Under the pieces are notes generated by a model that had not been told where the DNA came from, ran no database searches, and worked only from the letters and a program-made list of their open reading frames with translations. This document shows positions 43,981 through 53,921 of a stretch of 64,000 nucleotides of DNA, piece after piece (positions within the stretch are counted from its first letter, which is position 1; each line of letters opens with the position of its first letter). Both the position numbers and the translations under genes were made by a program. This DNA comes from Cohnella nanjingensis (GTDB taxonomy: Bacteria; Bacillota; Bacilli; Paenibacillales; Paenibacillaceae). The stretch is from assembly GCF_014212125.1 (NCBI RefSeq), contig NZ_JACJVP010000001.1:186001-250000 (forward strand), written 5' to 3'.

Positions 43981-46568
43981 TCTCCACCTAAACCTGATTT
44001 ATGATGAAAACTAACACTTTCCTCAAACTTTCCGATCGATATTATTGCAATTGCGAGCTGCTCTGCCAGGCGGGACAGGGGCGCATCGGGAGGGGGTGAC
44101 ATCTCTTCCTCGCTCAGCAGCGACTCCAGGGCCGTCGCCGCCTCGTACACCCCATACAGAGAAAGGTGGCTCGACGCGCCTCGCAGCGCGTGAAGCCTCC
44201 TTCTGACCGCCTTCAGGTCCCCGCGTCCCAGTTCGTCCGCGAGATCCGCGTAGGCGGATTCGTAGCGATCCCGGAACTTGCCTAGCATCCGGGCATAGAA
44301 AGGGACGTTCCCCTCCATCCGGGCGATCGCTTGGGCGGCATGCAGCCCGGGCAGCCCTTCATCGGCGCGCGAAAGCGCCGGGGATGCGTTCGCGCTGCCC
44401 GTCAAGCCCCCGGACGGCAGCCAGCGACGCAGGGCGCGTCGCAAGCGGGCGGGCTCGTAAGGCTTGAGGATAACTTCCTGGATACCCGCCTCATGGCAGC
44501 GCCTCTGCTGCTCAAGCGTCGTATCGGCCGTCAGGACGACGATCGGGATCGTCTCGAGCGACGGCTGGCGGCGAATCTCCCTTGCGGTCGCCACGCCGTC
44601 CAGGCCGGGCATATGTAGGTCCATGAGGATCAAGTCGTACGGGCGCTCGGTCAGCCGCTCCAGCGCTTCCAAGCCGGAGTCGGCCGTCTCGACATGGCAT
44701 CCTTGATTCAGCAGCATGCGTATCGCGACAGCCCGGTTGATCTCGTGATCTTCGACGAGCAGCACGCTTCCCGACAGGGGATGCATGTCCGCAGGCGCTT
44801 CCGCGAAGACTTCGCGCTCCGGCCATTCCTGCATCCAATGCGGCTTCATCAGCTTCATCAAGGCGCGGTACAGGCTGAGCTTACCGGCGGGCTTGACGAT
44901 GACGGCGGCGGGCTGGAGCGATTCGGGAAGACGATGCAGCGTCCGGCGGCCGAACAGGTTCGTATAGGCGACAAGCGCGATGCCGCGCTCGTCGCAGGCG
45001 CGCTTCCACTTGTACCAGGCGGCGAACCCGGCCATCTCGTTCGCTTCCATATCCACCAGGATCAAGTCGTACGCCGGATCGCCGGCGTACCCGCCGAAAG
45101 CGTCTTCCCAGACGGCGGCGCCTGCCGCTTCGCAGAAGGAGGAGAGCGAGGCGACCGTCTGCGCCCTTAAGCTCTCCTCGTCATGAATAAACAATACTTT
45201 GCAAGGCAGAAAAGCCAACGGCTCGCTCGACGTCTCGTCCTTCATCAGCGGCACGACGATTCGGAAAGTCGTACCGACGCCGGGCACGCTACGCTCCGTT
45301 ATGCTTCCCCCCATCCGTTCGACGATCTTCTTCGTAATGACGAGTCCGAGCCCGGTGCCGCCGTACTGCCGGCTGATCGCCGGATCCGCCTGCCTGTAAG
45401 GCTCGTACAGATGCATGAGCTGCTGCTCCGTCATCCCGATGCCGGTATCGCGGACCTCGAAGGAGAGGATAGACCGGTCTCCGGCATTGTCTTCGAGCGC
45501 GACGGTGAGCTCGATCATGCCCTTGGCGGTGAATTTTACGGCGTTGCCGACGAGGTTCGCGAGCGCTTGTTCCAGCAGGCGACCGTCCCCGATCAGCAGC
45601 TCGGGAATATTCGGGTCGACGTGAATCCGCAAGTCCAGGGGCTTCGCCCCTAGCAGCAGCCGCATGGTGCGTTCGAGCTTCAACATCCATGCGTCGAACG
45701 GAAAGGGGAAGCTCTCGACGGCGGGGCGGTCCGCTTCGAGCTTGGACAAGTCCAACATGTCGTTCAAGGTCTGCAGCAGACCGCTCGAGGACTGCTCGAT
45801 CTGGTCGATGTATTCCCGATGCAGCGGGGACAACTCCGCGCGGTCCACCAGCCTCGCCAAGCCGATGACGGCATGCAGCGGCGTGCGGATCTCGTGACCG
45901 GCCCAGGCGAGGAATTCGCTCTTGTCCGCGTGCATCTTGTCCGCATGCTCCTTGGCGAGCCGAAGATCCGTCTGGGTCATCCGCTGCTCGGTCACGTCCC
46001 GCGCGATCGCGGAGTAGTACAGACCCGGCACATCGGCCGAACGATGCGCGACCACGACGATCGACGCCGCGAACGCTTGTCCCTCGCCCGTAACAAGGTT
46101 CATCTCGCAGGTCCAATGGCCCTGATCCGCGGCGATCCGCAACCCTTCGGACAGCATCCCGCGGTCCTCTTCGGGGATGTACCGGATCAGATTCAGGTAA
46201 GGCTCCGCGAGCGCCGGAATCTCCAGCAAGCGCATTCCCGCCCGGTTCATGAAGCAGATGCGGCACCCTTTGTCGAAGGAGACGATCAGATCCTGCGCCG
46301 ACTCCACCATCTCGTCGATGCGGGCGTTCGTCCGCTCTAAATCGCGCAGCTTCATCTCCAACGGAGCCGTATTGCGCTTCAGCCAATAGAAAAGCAGCAA
46401 GGACAACCCGACCTCCGCGAGCAGCGTGAACGCGATCGCCACGATCAGGCTCCCCACCGGGTCGCCCTCCATGCATCGCCGTCCGACCTCCAGGCCGATC
46501 ATAAATATCAGCAGGGCGGTGACGGGCACGAGAATCGCCATCATTGTAATGCGAAGTGAACGCGTCAT
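43971..46568 (-). CDS. Hybrid sensor histidine kinase (PAS-HisKA-HATPase-REC-REC-HPt)
   Basis: 865 residues. Two membrane helices (about 8-25 and 40-62) with only a short external loop, PAS domain (75-195), HisKA with H225 in AWAGHEIRTP, HATPase (330-455, DTGIGM and GGTGLGL), a first receiver (about 467-590, aspartate in LILVDMEANEM), a second receiver (606-725, aspartate in LILMDLHMPG) and a C-terminal HPt domain with LHALRG histidine. Phosphate could pass His-Asp-His to the adjacent regulator. GGGAGG before the ATG. Divergent from the chemoreceptor gene. Signal unknown. Confidence 0.92.
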   Translation of the reverse strand: MTRSLRITMMAILVPVTALLIFMIGLEVGRRCMEGDPVGSLIVAIAFTLLAEVGLSLLLFYWLKRNTAPLEMKLRDLERTNARIDEMVESAQDLIVSFDKGCRICFMNRAGMRLLEIPALAEPYLNLIRYIPEEDRGMLSEGLRIAADQGHWTCEMNLVTGEGQAFAASIVVVAHRSADVPGLYYSAIARDVTEQRMTQTDLRLAKEHADKMHADKSEFLAWAGHEIRTPLHAVIGLARLVDRAELSPLHREYIDQIEQSSSGLLQTLNDMLDLSKLEADRPAVESFPFPFDAWMLKLERTMRLLLGAKPLDLRIHVDPNIPELLIGDGRLLEQALANLVGNAVKFTAKGMIELTVALEDNAGDRSILSFEVRDTGIGMTEQQLMHLYEPYRQADPAISRQYGGTGLGLVITKKIVERMGGSITERSVPGVGTTFRIVVPLMKDETSSEPLAFLPCKVLFIHDEESLRAQTVASLSSFCEAAGAAVWEDAFGGYAGDPAYDLILVDMEANEMAGFAAWYKWKRACDERGIALVAYTNLFGRRTLHRLPESLQPAAVIVKPAGKLSLYRALMKLMKPHWMQEWPEREVFAEAPADMHPLSGSVLLVEDHEINRAVAIRMLLNQGCHVETADSGLEALERLTERPYDLILMDLHMPGLDGVATAREIRRQPSLETIPIVVLTADTTLEQQRRCHEAGIQEVILKPYEPARLRRALRRWLPSGGLTGSANASPALSRADEGLPGLHAAQAIARMEGNVPFYARMLGKFRDRYESAYADLADELGRGDLKAVRRRLHALRGASSHLSLYGVYEAATALESLLSEEEMSPPPDAPLSRLAEQLAIAIISIGKFEESVSFHHKSGLGGECP

Positions 46569-46714
46569 GCAAATCCTCCCTGGTAATTGTGAGAGAAACT
46601 AACAATCCGATAATAAAATCATAGGTAAAAGATTTAACGGTTGTCCTATATCATAACGGAAGAGCATCGATAGCAACAGCGATCAGGGCCTAAACTAGGG
46701 GAGGAAATAGGTGG

Positions 46715-48406
46715 ATGAAATGGACGGTCAAGCATAAATTGCTTGGAACGTTCGTCGTCGTGCTTGTGGCGATGACCGTGTTAGGCTACCTCGGCCTAGC
46801 GAATATTAAGACCCTGAGAGACAACGGCAAGGACGTCGCGAACGATTGGCTGCTTGGCGTCGAGACGATCAATTCGGTCAAGATCGGAACCAGCGAGTTC
46901 CTGAACAATCATTATCAATCGCTGCTGCAATCCGACGCGGCCGCGAAGAAGAAGTTCGAAGATCAAAAGGAAGCTTTGATCCCGGAGATCGAAAAAAACG
47001 TGCAGAACTATGAGCGAACCGTATCGGATAGCGAAGACCGGAACAATTACAATCAATTGCGCAGCGCATGGGATCGCTTCGCCAAGGATTTCGACATCGT
47101 GACGAACAAACCGCAATCGGCGGAAGCGAAGGCGGCGAATCAAGATATCGCGAACGCGTTCGCGACGATGCAGAAGATGACCGACACGATGATCGCATTC
47201 AATCATAACGGGTCCTTGCGCAGCGTCCAAGACAGCGAATCGCTGTACAAGAAGAGCATGTCGGCGGTGTTCTATCTCGGCGTCGGATTCGTCCTCCTCC
47301 TGATCGCGATCGCATGGGTGCTCATACGGAATATCACGATCCCGCTGAAGGCCGCGACGTTCGCCCTCCATCAGATCGCCGCCGGCAATCTGTCGATCGA
47401 AAGGATTCAAATCAAGCGAAAAGACGAGTTCGGCGAACTTCTCGTCTCCGTGAACGGAACGGTGCAGCATCTTCGCCATTCGGTCCAGCAGATGCAGGAC
47501 AGCGCGGGCATGGTCGCTTCGTCGGCCGAACAGTTGAACGCCAGCTCCGACCAGAATGCCGGCGCCGCTCAGCAGGTGGCGCATGCCATCTCCGAAGTGG
47601 CGGCCAATTCGGAGCGGCAGGCTACGACGGCGGGCGAGTGCGACCGCGTCATCGAAGAGATGGCCGACGGGGTTCAGCGGATCGCCGAGACGACGTCGGA
47701 GGTCGCGGATTTGTCGGCGCATGCCGCCTCGTCCGCCCGGGAAGGCGCGGTTCGCATCCGTGAAGCGTCCGGCAAGATATCGTCCCTATACCAGGCTATC
47801 GAGGAGGCCGGCGCCAAAGTCCGGCAGCTCGAATCGCAATCGCATCAGATCGGCGAGATCTCGGGCTTGATCGGCGAGATCGCCGCCCAGACGCACCTGC
47901 TCGCGCTGAACGCGGCGATCGAAGCCGCGCGGGCGGGCGAGCACGGCTCCGGCTTCGCCGTCGTGGCCGGCGAAGTACGCAAGCTCGCCACCCAGACGGA
48001 CGAATCCGTCCGCGGCATCGGCGATCTGATCGCCACGATCCGGCAGCATATGGGCCATGCGGCCGAGATGATGCAGTCGGGGCTTGCGGAAGTCCAAGAA
48101 GGGGTGGAAGCCGTGACGGAGGCGGAACGTGCGTTCGAAGTGATCGTAGGCGCATCTGCCGACGTCTCCTCCCGTGTCCAAGAAGCGGCCGCGGCCGCCG
48201 AACAACTGGCCGCAAGCTCGGAGGAAGTGGCGGCGTCCGTCGCGAACATGGGGCATATGGCGACCCGCACCGCCTCGATGTCGCAGCAAGTGGCCGCTTC
48301 GACCGAAGAGCAGCTCGCCTCGAGCGAAGAGATTGCCGCTTCCTCCCTCATGCTGTCCAAAGTGGCGGAAGAACTACAGGAGATGGTGAAGACGTTCAAG
48401 TTGTGA
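46715..48406 (+). CDS. Methyl-accepting chemotaxis protein
   Basis: 563 residues. Two membrane helices (about 8-28 and 187-207) enclose a 150-residue helical bundle of the 4HB_MCP type, followed by HAMP and the cytoplasmic signalling domain with the hairpin tip [24 protein letters not shown] (cited as [18 protein letters not shown]). GGGGAGG precedes the ATG. TAAA and a downstream CCTATAT upstream of the gene weakly resemble a SigD motility promoter. Ligand unknown. Confidence 0.93.
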   Translation: MKWTVKHKLLGTFVVVLVAMTVLGYLGLANIKTLRDNGKDVANDWLLGVETINSVKIGTSEFLNNHYQSLLQSDAAAKKKFEDQKEALIPEIEKNVQNYERTVSDSEDRNNYNQLRSAWDRFAKDFDIVTNKPQSAEAKAANQDIANAFATMQKMTDTMIAFNHNGSLRSVQDSESLYKKSMSAVFYLGVGFVLLLIAIAWVLIRNITIPLKAATFALHQIAAGNLSIERIQIKRKDEFGELLVSVNGTVQHLRHSVQQMQDSAGMVASSAEQLNASSDQNAGAAQQVAHAISEVAANSERQATTAGECDRVIEEMADGVQRIAETTSEVADLSAHAASSAREGAVRIREASGKISSLYQAIEEAGAKVRQLESQSHQIGEISGLIGEIAAQTHLLALNAAIEAARAGEHGSGFAVVAGEVRKLATQTDESVRGIGDLIATIRQHMGHAAEMMQSGLAEVQEGVEAVTEAERAFEVIVGASADVSSRVQEAAAAAEQLAASSEEVAASVANMGHMATRTASMSQQVAASTEEQLASSEEIAASSLMLSKVAEELQEMVKTFKL

Positions 48407-48447
48407 TTTTTGCGGGAACGAAACGGATGGAAGGAGGGAAGTGAATC

Positions 48448-48759
48448 GTGATCTCAATCGACAAGCCGATCCGGACGCTGCCGTTCGAGCCTTCGGAAGC
48501 TTCGCTGACGATGATGAGCCCGATATTCGTCTCTTTTGCCAAACGGTACAAGCTGACGACCCGAGAGTCGCAGGTCATGAAGATTCTCGTGCTGGAGGGC
48601 AAGCGCAACGACGATATCGCGAGCATGCTGTTCATCTCGCCCAAGACGCTCAAAAATCATTTGGCGTTCATGATGCGCAAGACCGGAACCAGTTCCGCGC
48701 GCGGACTTATTTCCTTGTTCTTCAAACATGCGATGCATATGCTGCTCCCCTCCGTTTAG
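48448..48759 (+). CDS. Small LuxR/GerE-type DNA-binding protein
   Basis: 103 residues, consisting mainly of a LuxR-type helix-turn-helix (LTTRESQVMKILVLEGKRNDDIA and ISPKTLKNHLAFMMRK). No receiver or sensor domain, as in B. subtilis GerE (74 residues), with about 30 extra N-terminal residues. GTG start with GGAAGTG region upstream. It lies 41 bases after the chemoreceptor and could be cotranscribed. Role as sporulation or motility regulator is open. Confidence 0.8.
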   Translation: MISIDKPIRTLPFEPSEASLTMMSPIFVSFAKRYKLTTRESQVMKILVLEGKRNDDIASMLFISPKTLKNHLAFMMRKTGTSSARGLISLFFKHAMHMLLPSV

Positions 48760-48773
48760 AAGGGGAGTTTTTT
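48745..48773 (+). terminator. Terminator, first of a tandem pair
   Basis: CTCCCCT (48745-48751) / AGGGGAG (48761-48767), loop nine bases with the stop codon, then six T. Confidence 0.9.
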
Positions 48774-48786
48774 ATGCGGTATGCCG

Positions 48787-48815
48787 CTCCCCTCCGTTTT
48801 GGAGGGGAGTTTTTT
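48787..48815 (+). terminator. Terminator, second of a tandem pair
   Basis: CTCCCCTCC (48787-48795) / GGAGGGGAG (48801-48809), then six T. Together with 48745-48773 it is a direct duplication of about 42 bases. Confidence 0.9.
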
Positions 48816-48836
48816 GATGCGGGATGGCGAGGTTGC

Positions 48837-50288
48837 TTAGGAGAGGGGATCGGCGGGCGTCTGCTTCTGCGGGAGGACGACGACGAACGACGTGCCTGCG
48901 CCGGGCTCGCTGCGGACGTCGATGCGGCCTTGGTGCATCTGCACGATCTTGTGGACGATCGACAGTCCGAGGCCGCTGCCGCCGGATGTCCGGTTCCGCG
49001 ATCTGTCCGCTTTGTAGAACCGCTCGAACAGATGGGGGAGATCCTCCGGCGAGACGCCGATGCCCGTATCGGAGAAGACGATCTCCGCCTCTTCTTCGGT
49101 CAAGGTCAAAGAGATGGTAATCGTGCCGCCCTGCGGCGTGAACTTGATGCTGTTGCTCAGCAGGTTGATCCAGACTTGGTTCAGCAGCTCCTCGTCGGCT
49201 TCGATCGAGGCGTCGGGCAGATGGATATCCATCTCGATCTGCTTGTCGACCCATTGCGGTTCGCAGGAGAGCACGACCCGGCGGATCTGCCGGTCGAGAC
49301 GGAACGGCTTCGGCTGGAAAGGATGATGCTTCGATTCGAGCGAGGTCAGCTTCAGGAGATTGTCGCTGAGCCGGGAGAGTCGGTCGCTCTCCGTCTCGAT
49401 GATCTTCAAATAATATCTGCGCGTCTCTGTCGTGATCTCGTCCTGCTGGAGCGCTTGGGCGAATCCTTTGATCGACGTGAGCGGCGACTGGAACTCATGG
49501 GACACGTTGGAGATGAATTCTTGGCGCATCTGCTCCACCTGGCCGAGCTCCGCCGCCATCCGGTTCAGGTTCTGCACGATCGCATAGAATTCGCCCGCGA
49601 ACCGCGGGTGCGCCTCGACGTTAATATTGAAGTCGCCCTTGGCCATCCGCTGCATCGCGTCGATGATCGTCGTCATGACCTGGATTACCCGTCTCTCCGG
49701 CCTGAAGAAGAGGCGTGCGATCGTAATCGTCCATCCGAATAGGAAAAAAGCCAGCAGCAGCGTCACGTACTCGCGAATCGCCACGGGCAACGTCCAGAGG
49801 TGGTTGACGCCCCGCATGATCAGGTGGGCGATCGCCCACAGGATGGAGAAGCCGGCCAGAAAAGCGGCCATGCCGAACAAGATCTGCCATAAGGGCGGCT
49901 GCCTTCCGAAAGGATGCGCGCCACTCTGCTGCCGTTCGAGCAGTTGACGCTCCCGCCTGAGCGCGAGCCGCTGCCGCCAGGTCGGCTTCCGACCCGGGCC
50001 ATGCGTTTCGTCACCGTGTTGCCGCATCTGGCGCTCATGCATCAGGTTCCAGTCATGCGGGGATCGTTCGGCAGGCATTCCTGGGCCGTACGGCCGCCCG
50101 TTCGGAGGCCTTCCTCGTTCAGGAGCAGGGGGGATCACCGGCCCCCTCCCGTGAGGCAGTCCTCTGCCGCGCGACGCTTCGCCGCCGTTCGGCCGTCCTC
50201 CATGGCGGCCCGGCCCTCCCTCTCGGGGATGGCCTCTGCCGAACGGCCATCCGCCTCCGCGCGGCCGCTCTCCGCGTCCGTCTTTCAC
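48837..50288 (-). CDS. Sensor histidine kinase with Gly/Arg/Pro-rich N-terminus
   Basis: 483 residues. Residues 1-75 are low-complexity glycine, arginine and proline (GRGHPREGGPGRHGGRPNGG), then a charged helix, two membrane helices (about 133-157 and 173-195) with only about 15 residues between, HAMP, HisKA with H264 in SNVSHEFQSPL, and HATPase (DTGIGV, GGSGLGLSI). The GTG start is secure: GGAGGG lies six bases upstream and the codon overlaps the regulator stop (GTGA), so the odd tail is translated. The short loop suggests sensing within the membrane or through a partner, here possibly the ABC exporter of the same operon. Confidence 0.9.
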   Translation of the reverse strand: MKDGRGERPRGGGWPFGRGHPREGGPGRHGGRPNGGEASRGRGLPHGRGPVIPPAPERGRPPNGRPYGPGMPAERSPHDWNLMHERQMRQHGDETHGPGRKPTWRQRLALRRERQLLERQQSGAHPFGRQPPLWQILFGMAAFLAGFSILWAIAHLIMRGVNHLWTLPVAIREYVTLLLAFFLFGWTITIARLFFRPERRVIQVMTTIIDAMQRMAKGDFNINVEAHPRFAGEFYAIVQNLNRMAAELGQVEQMRQEFISNVSHEFQSPLTSIKGFAQALQQDEITTETRRYYLKIIETESDRLSRLSDNLLKLTSLESKHHPFQPKPFRLDRQIRRVVLSCEPQWVDKQIEMDIHLPDASIEADEELLNQVWINLLSNSIKFTPQGGTITISLTLTEEEAEIVFSDTGIGVSPEDLPHLFERFYKADRSRNRTSGGSGLGLSIVHKIVQMHQGRIDVRSEPGAGTSFVVVLPQKQTPADPLS

Positions 50289-50959
50289 GCGAGTCCCTCC
50301 AATCGGTAGCCGAGTCCGCGAATTGTCGTGATCCGGAATCCGAACTCGGGTTCGGGGAACCTTTCGCGCAGCCTGCGGATATGGACGTCCACGGTACGTT
50401 CGTCGCCCTCATAGTCGTAGCCCCAGATCTGTTCGATGAGCTGCTCGCGCGAGAAGGTCTTGCCCGGATAGCTGGCAAGCTTGAACAGCAGCTCGAATTC
50501 CTTCAGCGGCAGCGTGTGCGATTGGCCGCCCGCCGTCAGTTCGTAGGTCTGCCGGTTCATCTGCACTTGCCCGAATTGGACGATCTGGGAGACGGTGATC
50601 TTGTAGCGCTTCAGCAGCGCTTTGACGCGCACGACGAGTTCCGCCGGCTCGAACGGCTTCACGAGATAGTCGTCGGTGCCGAGCTGGAAGCCCTTCACCT
50701 TCTGCGAAGTCTCTCCCTTGGCCGTCAGCATGAGCAGGGGGATATCGTAATGCTCGCGTAGCTGCTTGCACAGCTCCCAACCGTCCATGTTCGGCATCAT
50801 GACGTCGAGGATCGCCAGATCGATCTGTACGGACTCCATCAGCTTCAGCGCCTCGACGCCGTCGGAGGCCTCGCGAACGTCGAAGCCTTCGTTCACGAGG
50901 AAGAGCCGGACGAGCTCCCGGATATGGGGGTCGTCGTCCACGATAAGCAATCGGGTCAC
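50285..50959 (-). CDS. OmpR/PhoB-family response regulator
   Basis: 224 residues from GTG 50959, eight bases after GAAGGAG. Receiver with IVDDD, phospho-acceptor in LAILDVMMPN, MLTAKGE and VKPFEP; winged-helix effector ending TIRGLGYRLE. Lies between the ABC exporter (13 bases upstream) and its kinase (four-base overlap). Probably regulates the exporter operon. Confidence 0.94.
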   Translation of the reverse strand: MTRLLIVDDDPHIRELVRLFLVNEGFDVREASDGVEALKLMESVQIDLAILDVMMPNMDGWELCKQLREHYDIPLLMLTAKGETSQKVKGFQLGTDDYLVKPFEPAELVVRVKALLKRYKITVSQIVQFGQVQMNRQTYELTAGGQSHTLPLKEFELLFKLASYPGKTFSREQLIEQIWGYDYEGDERTVDVHIRRLRERFPEPEFGFRITTIRGLGYRLEGLA

Positions 50960-50972
50960 GGTTCATTCTCCT

Positions 50973-52769
50973 TCACTGGAAAGTAGGGATCTCTTCGTTC
51001 TGCGACGTCGGCATTCGGAGCTGCTGGTCCGCGAACTGGCGATACAGCGCATGACTTCGGTACAGCTCCTCGTGCGTCCCGATCCCGGTAATCTCGCCTC
51101 GATCGAGAAAGACGATCTGGTCCGCGTCGACGACAGTCGACAGTCGGTGAGCGATGACGATCGTCGTCCGCCCCCGCATGAGCTTGCGCAACGCGTCCTG
51201 AACGGCGGCTTCGGATTGGCTGTCGAGGCTCGAAGTCGCCTCGTCCATCATGAGGATGCGCGGATCGCGCAGCAGCGCGCGGGCGATGCTGATCCGTTGG
51301 CGCTGGCCGCCGGACAGCTTCAGTCCCCGTTCGCCGACTTCCGTGAGGAAGCCTTCCGGCAGCTCGGAGATGAACGACTCGGCATTCGCCATGGCGGCCG
51401 CGCGGCGAAGCTCCGCTTCTCCGACCTCGCGGTCCAAGCCGTACGCGATATTGTCCCGGACGGTGCCGGCGACGAGCGGGCTCTCCTGGGAGACGTAGCC
51501 GATCAAGCTCCGCCATTCGGGCAGGCGGTATCCCGCGATCGCGTCGCCGCCGAACCGGATCGCGCCTTCGGTAGGCTCGTAATAGCGCTCCAGGAGGGAG
51601 AAGAGCGTCGTCTTGCCGCTGCCGCTCGGTCCGACCAGCGCCGTCACCTTGCCCTGCGGAATCGCGAAGTCGACGTTCCGCAGGATCGGCTCCCCCTCGC
51701 CATAGGCGAAGCTGACGCGATCGATGCGGATATCCCGCTCCTCGCGAGGGACGGAACGGCCGGCTTGATGCTCTTCCTCGGGCTGCTCCAATAGGTCGAT
51801 GAGACGCTCCGTCGCGCCGACCGCCTTCTGGAATTGGGTGAAGAAGGTCGTCAACTGACTGAGCGGGAAGACGATCTGGAGCAGGTAGAGCACGAAGGCC
51901 ACGAGCTCGCCGGTCGAGATGCCGCCGGAGGAGACGCTCATGCCGCCGTAGCCGACGACGACGACGAGGAGGGCCATGATGACGATGGACATGAGCGGGG
52001 CGGTGATCGACGAGATGAGCCCTTCCTTCACGCCCAACCGGAACAGGCTCTGGATGCCGCGTCTGCCGCGTTCGTACTCGATCGGCTCGGCGCCGGACGA
52101 CTTCACGAGCCGGACTTCCGACAGCACCTGGGCGAGCACGGTCGTGAAGCTCGCGTTCTCGTCCTGCATGGCGCGGGAGATCTTGATCATCGCGCGGCCC
52201 AGCGGGATGAGCGCGCCGACGGTGAGCGGTATCGCGACGAGCAGCAGGAGCGTCATCCGCCAATCGAGCACGAACAGCAGCACGATGGAGCCGACGATGG
52301 ACAGGATGCTGGAGATAAGCGTGGAGAGATGCTCGCTGATGAGCGCTTTGACGATGCCGGTGTCGTTGGTCATCCGGCTGATCAGTTCGCCGGTCTGCTG
52401 CCGGTCGAACTGGGACACGGGCAGGTGCAGCAGCTTGCGCCACAACCTGTCCCGCAGCCGGTAGACGACGCGCTGGCCGACCTTGTTCATCAGGTAGATG
52501 GCGGTTCCGCTCGCGGCGGCCTGCAGGAGGAACGCGCCGACGATCATCGCGATCTGCAGCGGTTTGACGTCGCTGAAGGAGAAGCCGTCGACGAGGTTGC
52601 GGGTGATGAGCGGGATGAACAATCCCGCAGCCGCCGTGGCGAGACTGAGCGCCAGCGCGAAGACGATGACGGGCATGGAAGGCTGGGTCTGGCGAATCAG
52701 CTTCAGGAACGGCCGCCATCTGGCGCCGGGGTTGGCTGCGGAGCGGGATGGGGCGGAAGCTTTGGACAT
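50973..52769 (-). CDS. BmrA-like ABC multidrug exporter (half transporter)
   Basis: 598 residues. Six-helix membrane domain (about 30-320) fused to an ATPase domain with Walker A GPSGSGKTT (380-388), signature LSGGQRQR, Walker B ILMMDEATSSLD and the H-loop IAHRLST. Works as a homodimer in the manner of B. subtilis BmrA (589 residues). First gene of the exporter-regulator-kinase operon on the minus strand. GAGGG before the ATG. Substrate unknown. Confidence 0.92.
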   Translation of the reverse strand: MSKASAPSRSAANPGARWRPFLKLIRQTQPSMPVIVFALALSLATAAAGLFIPLITRNLVDGFSFSDVKPLQIAMIVGAFLLQAAASGTAIYLMNKVGQRVVYRLRDRLWRKLLHLPVSQFDRQQTGELISRMTNDTGIVKALISEHLSTLISSILSIVGSIVLLFVLDWRMTLLLLVAIPLTVGALIPLGRAMIKISRAMQDENASFTTVLAQVLSEVRLVKSSGAEPIEYERGRRGIQSLFRLGVKEGLISSITAPLMSIVIMALLVVVVGYGGMSVSSGGISTGELVAFVLYLLQIVFPLSQLTTFFTQFQKAVGATERLIDLLEQPEEEHQAGRSVPREERDIRIDRVSFAYGEGEPILRNVDFAIPQGKVTALVGPSGSGKTTLFSLLERYYEPTEGAIRFGGDAIAGYRLPEWRSLIGYVSQESPLVAGTVRDNIAYGLDREVGEAELRRAAAMANAESFISELPEGFLTEVGERGLKLSGGQRQRISIARALLRDPRILMMDEATSSLDSQSEAAVQDALRKLMRGRTTIVIAHRLSTVVDADQIVFLDRGEITGIGTHEELYRSHALYRQFADQQLRMPTSQNEEIPTFQ

Positions 52770-52908
52770 GCGAATCCCTCATTTATATCGAATTTTGTCC
52801 GGAACCGGCGGATGAAATGTACGATCCTATCGTGCAGGATCAATGTGAACTGAATATGAACCGAATTATGCTACAATAACAATAAAAAAGAAAGGAGCGA
52901 CGGAAGCG

Positions 52909-53898
52909 ATGCTGCCGGAAACGACGCCCGTCCGCGGCCGGTTCGCCCCGACCCCGTCCGGACGGCTCCATCTGGGCAACGCGGCCACCGCGCTGCTCGC
53001 CTGGCTGCAGATCCGCGCGGGGGGCGGGACGATGGCGCTGCGCATGGAAGATCTGGACAAGCCGCGCTGCCGGCCGGAATCGGCGGCCGCGATCGCAGAA
53101 GAGCTGCGCTGGCTCGGCCTGGATTGGGACGAGGGGCCGGATATCGGCGGACCCTTCGGCCCGTACGCGCAGAGCGAGCGGCTCGATCGGTATGCGCGAG
53201 CGCTCGATGACCTCGGCCGCCAGGGGCTGCTTTATCCCTGTTACTGCAGCCGCGCGGATCTGCTGTCCGCGCCCAGCGCGCCGCACGGACTCGCCTCCGA
53301 AGGCCCGGCCTATGCCGGCGCCTGCCGCCGTCTGACGGCTGCCGAGCGCGAGGCGCGGGCGGCGGTCAAGACGCCTTCGCTGCGCTTCGCGCTGCCGGCC
53401 GATCGGTCCTTTCCCTTCGAGGACGGGATCGCCGGTCCGGTCCGTTATCCGCCTGGCGCCGGCGGCGACTTCGTCGTGAAGCGGGCGGACGGCATCGTCG
53501 GCTATCAGCTGGCCGTCGTCGCCGACGATATCGCCATGGGCGTGACGGACGTCCTTCGCGGCTGGGATCTGCTCGATTCGACGCCGCGCCAATTGGCGCT
53601 GTACGAGGCGTTCGGCGCGATGCCGCCGAGATTCGCGCACGCGCCGCTGCTGCTCGGCCCGGACGGCGGCCGGCTGTCGAAGCGGCATGGCTCCGTCACC
53701 CTGTCGGGCTTGAGGGAGCTCGGCGTCGGCTCCCGCCGACTGGTCGGCTATCTGGCTTGGCTGACCGGCCTGACGGACCGTCCCGAACCCGCTTCGCCGG
53801 GGGAGCTCGTCGCCGGCTTTGACTTCGCCAGGATCGCGCACGAATCGGTGCGACTGCCCGATGACTGGGTGTCCGCCTTGACCGCCGCCCGCACATGA
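52909..53898 (+). CDS. gluQ: Glutamyl-Q tRNA(Asp) synthetase
   Basis: 329 residues, the length of GluQRS, which is a GluRS lacking the anticodon-binding domain. HIGH-type motif PSGRLHLGN, RMEDLDKPR, zinc-site cysteines (CYCSRADL and YAGACR), and KMSKS-type RLSKRHG. Attaches glutamate to queuosine at position 34 of tRNA(Asp). GGAGCGACGGAAGCG precedes the ATG. The enzyme is common in proteobacteria and sporadic in Bacillota. Followed 23 bases later by the HD protein. Confidence 0.93.
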   Translation: MLPETTPVRGRFAPTPSGRLHLGNAATALLAWLQIRAGGGTMALRMEDLDKPRCRPESAAAIAEELRWLGLDWDEGPDIGGPFGPYAQSERLDRYARALDDLGRQGLLYPCYCSRADLLSAPSAPHGLASEGPAYAGACRRLTAAEREARAAVKTPSLRFALPADRSFPFEDGIAGPVRYPPGAGGDFVVKRADGIVGYQLAVVADDIAMGVTDVLRGWDLLDSTPRQLALYEAFGAMPPRFAHAPLLLGPDGGRLSKRHGSVTLSGLRELGVGSRRLVGYLAWLTGLTDRPEPASPGELVAGFDFARIAHESVRLPDDWVSALTAART

Positions 53899-53921
53899 AT
53901 GGAATGTTAGGAGTGCAGAAG

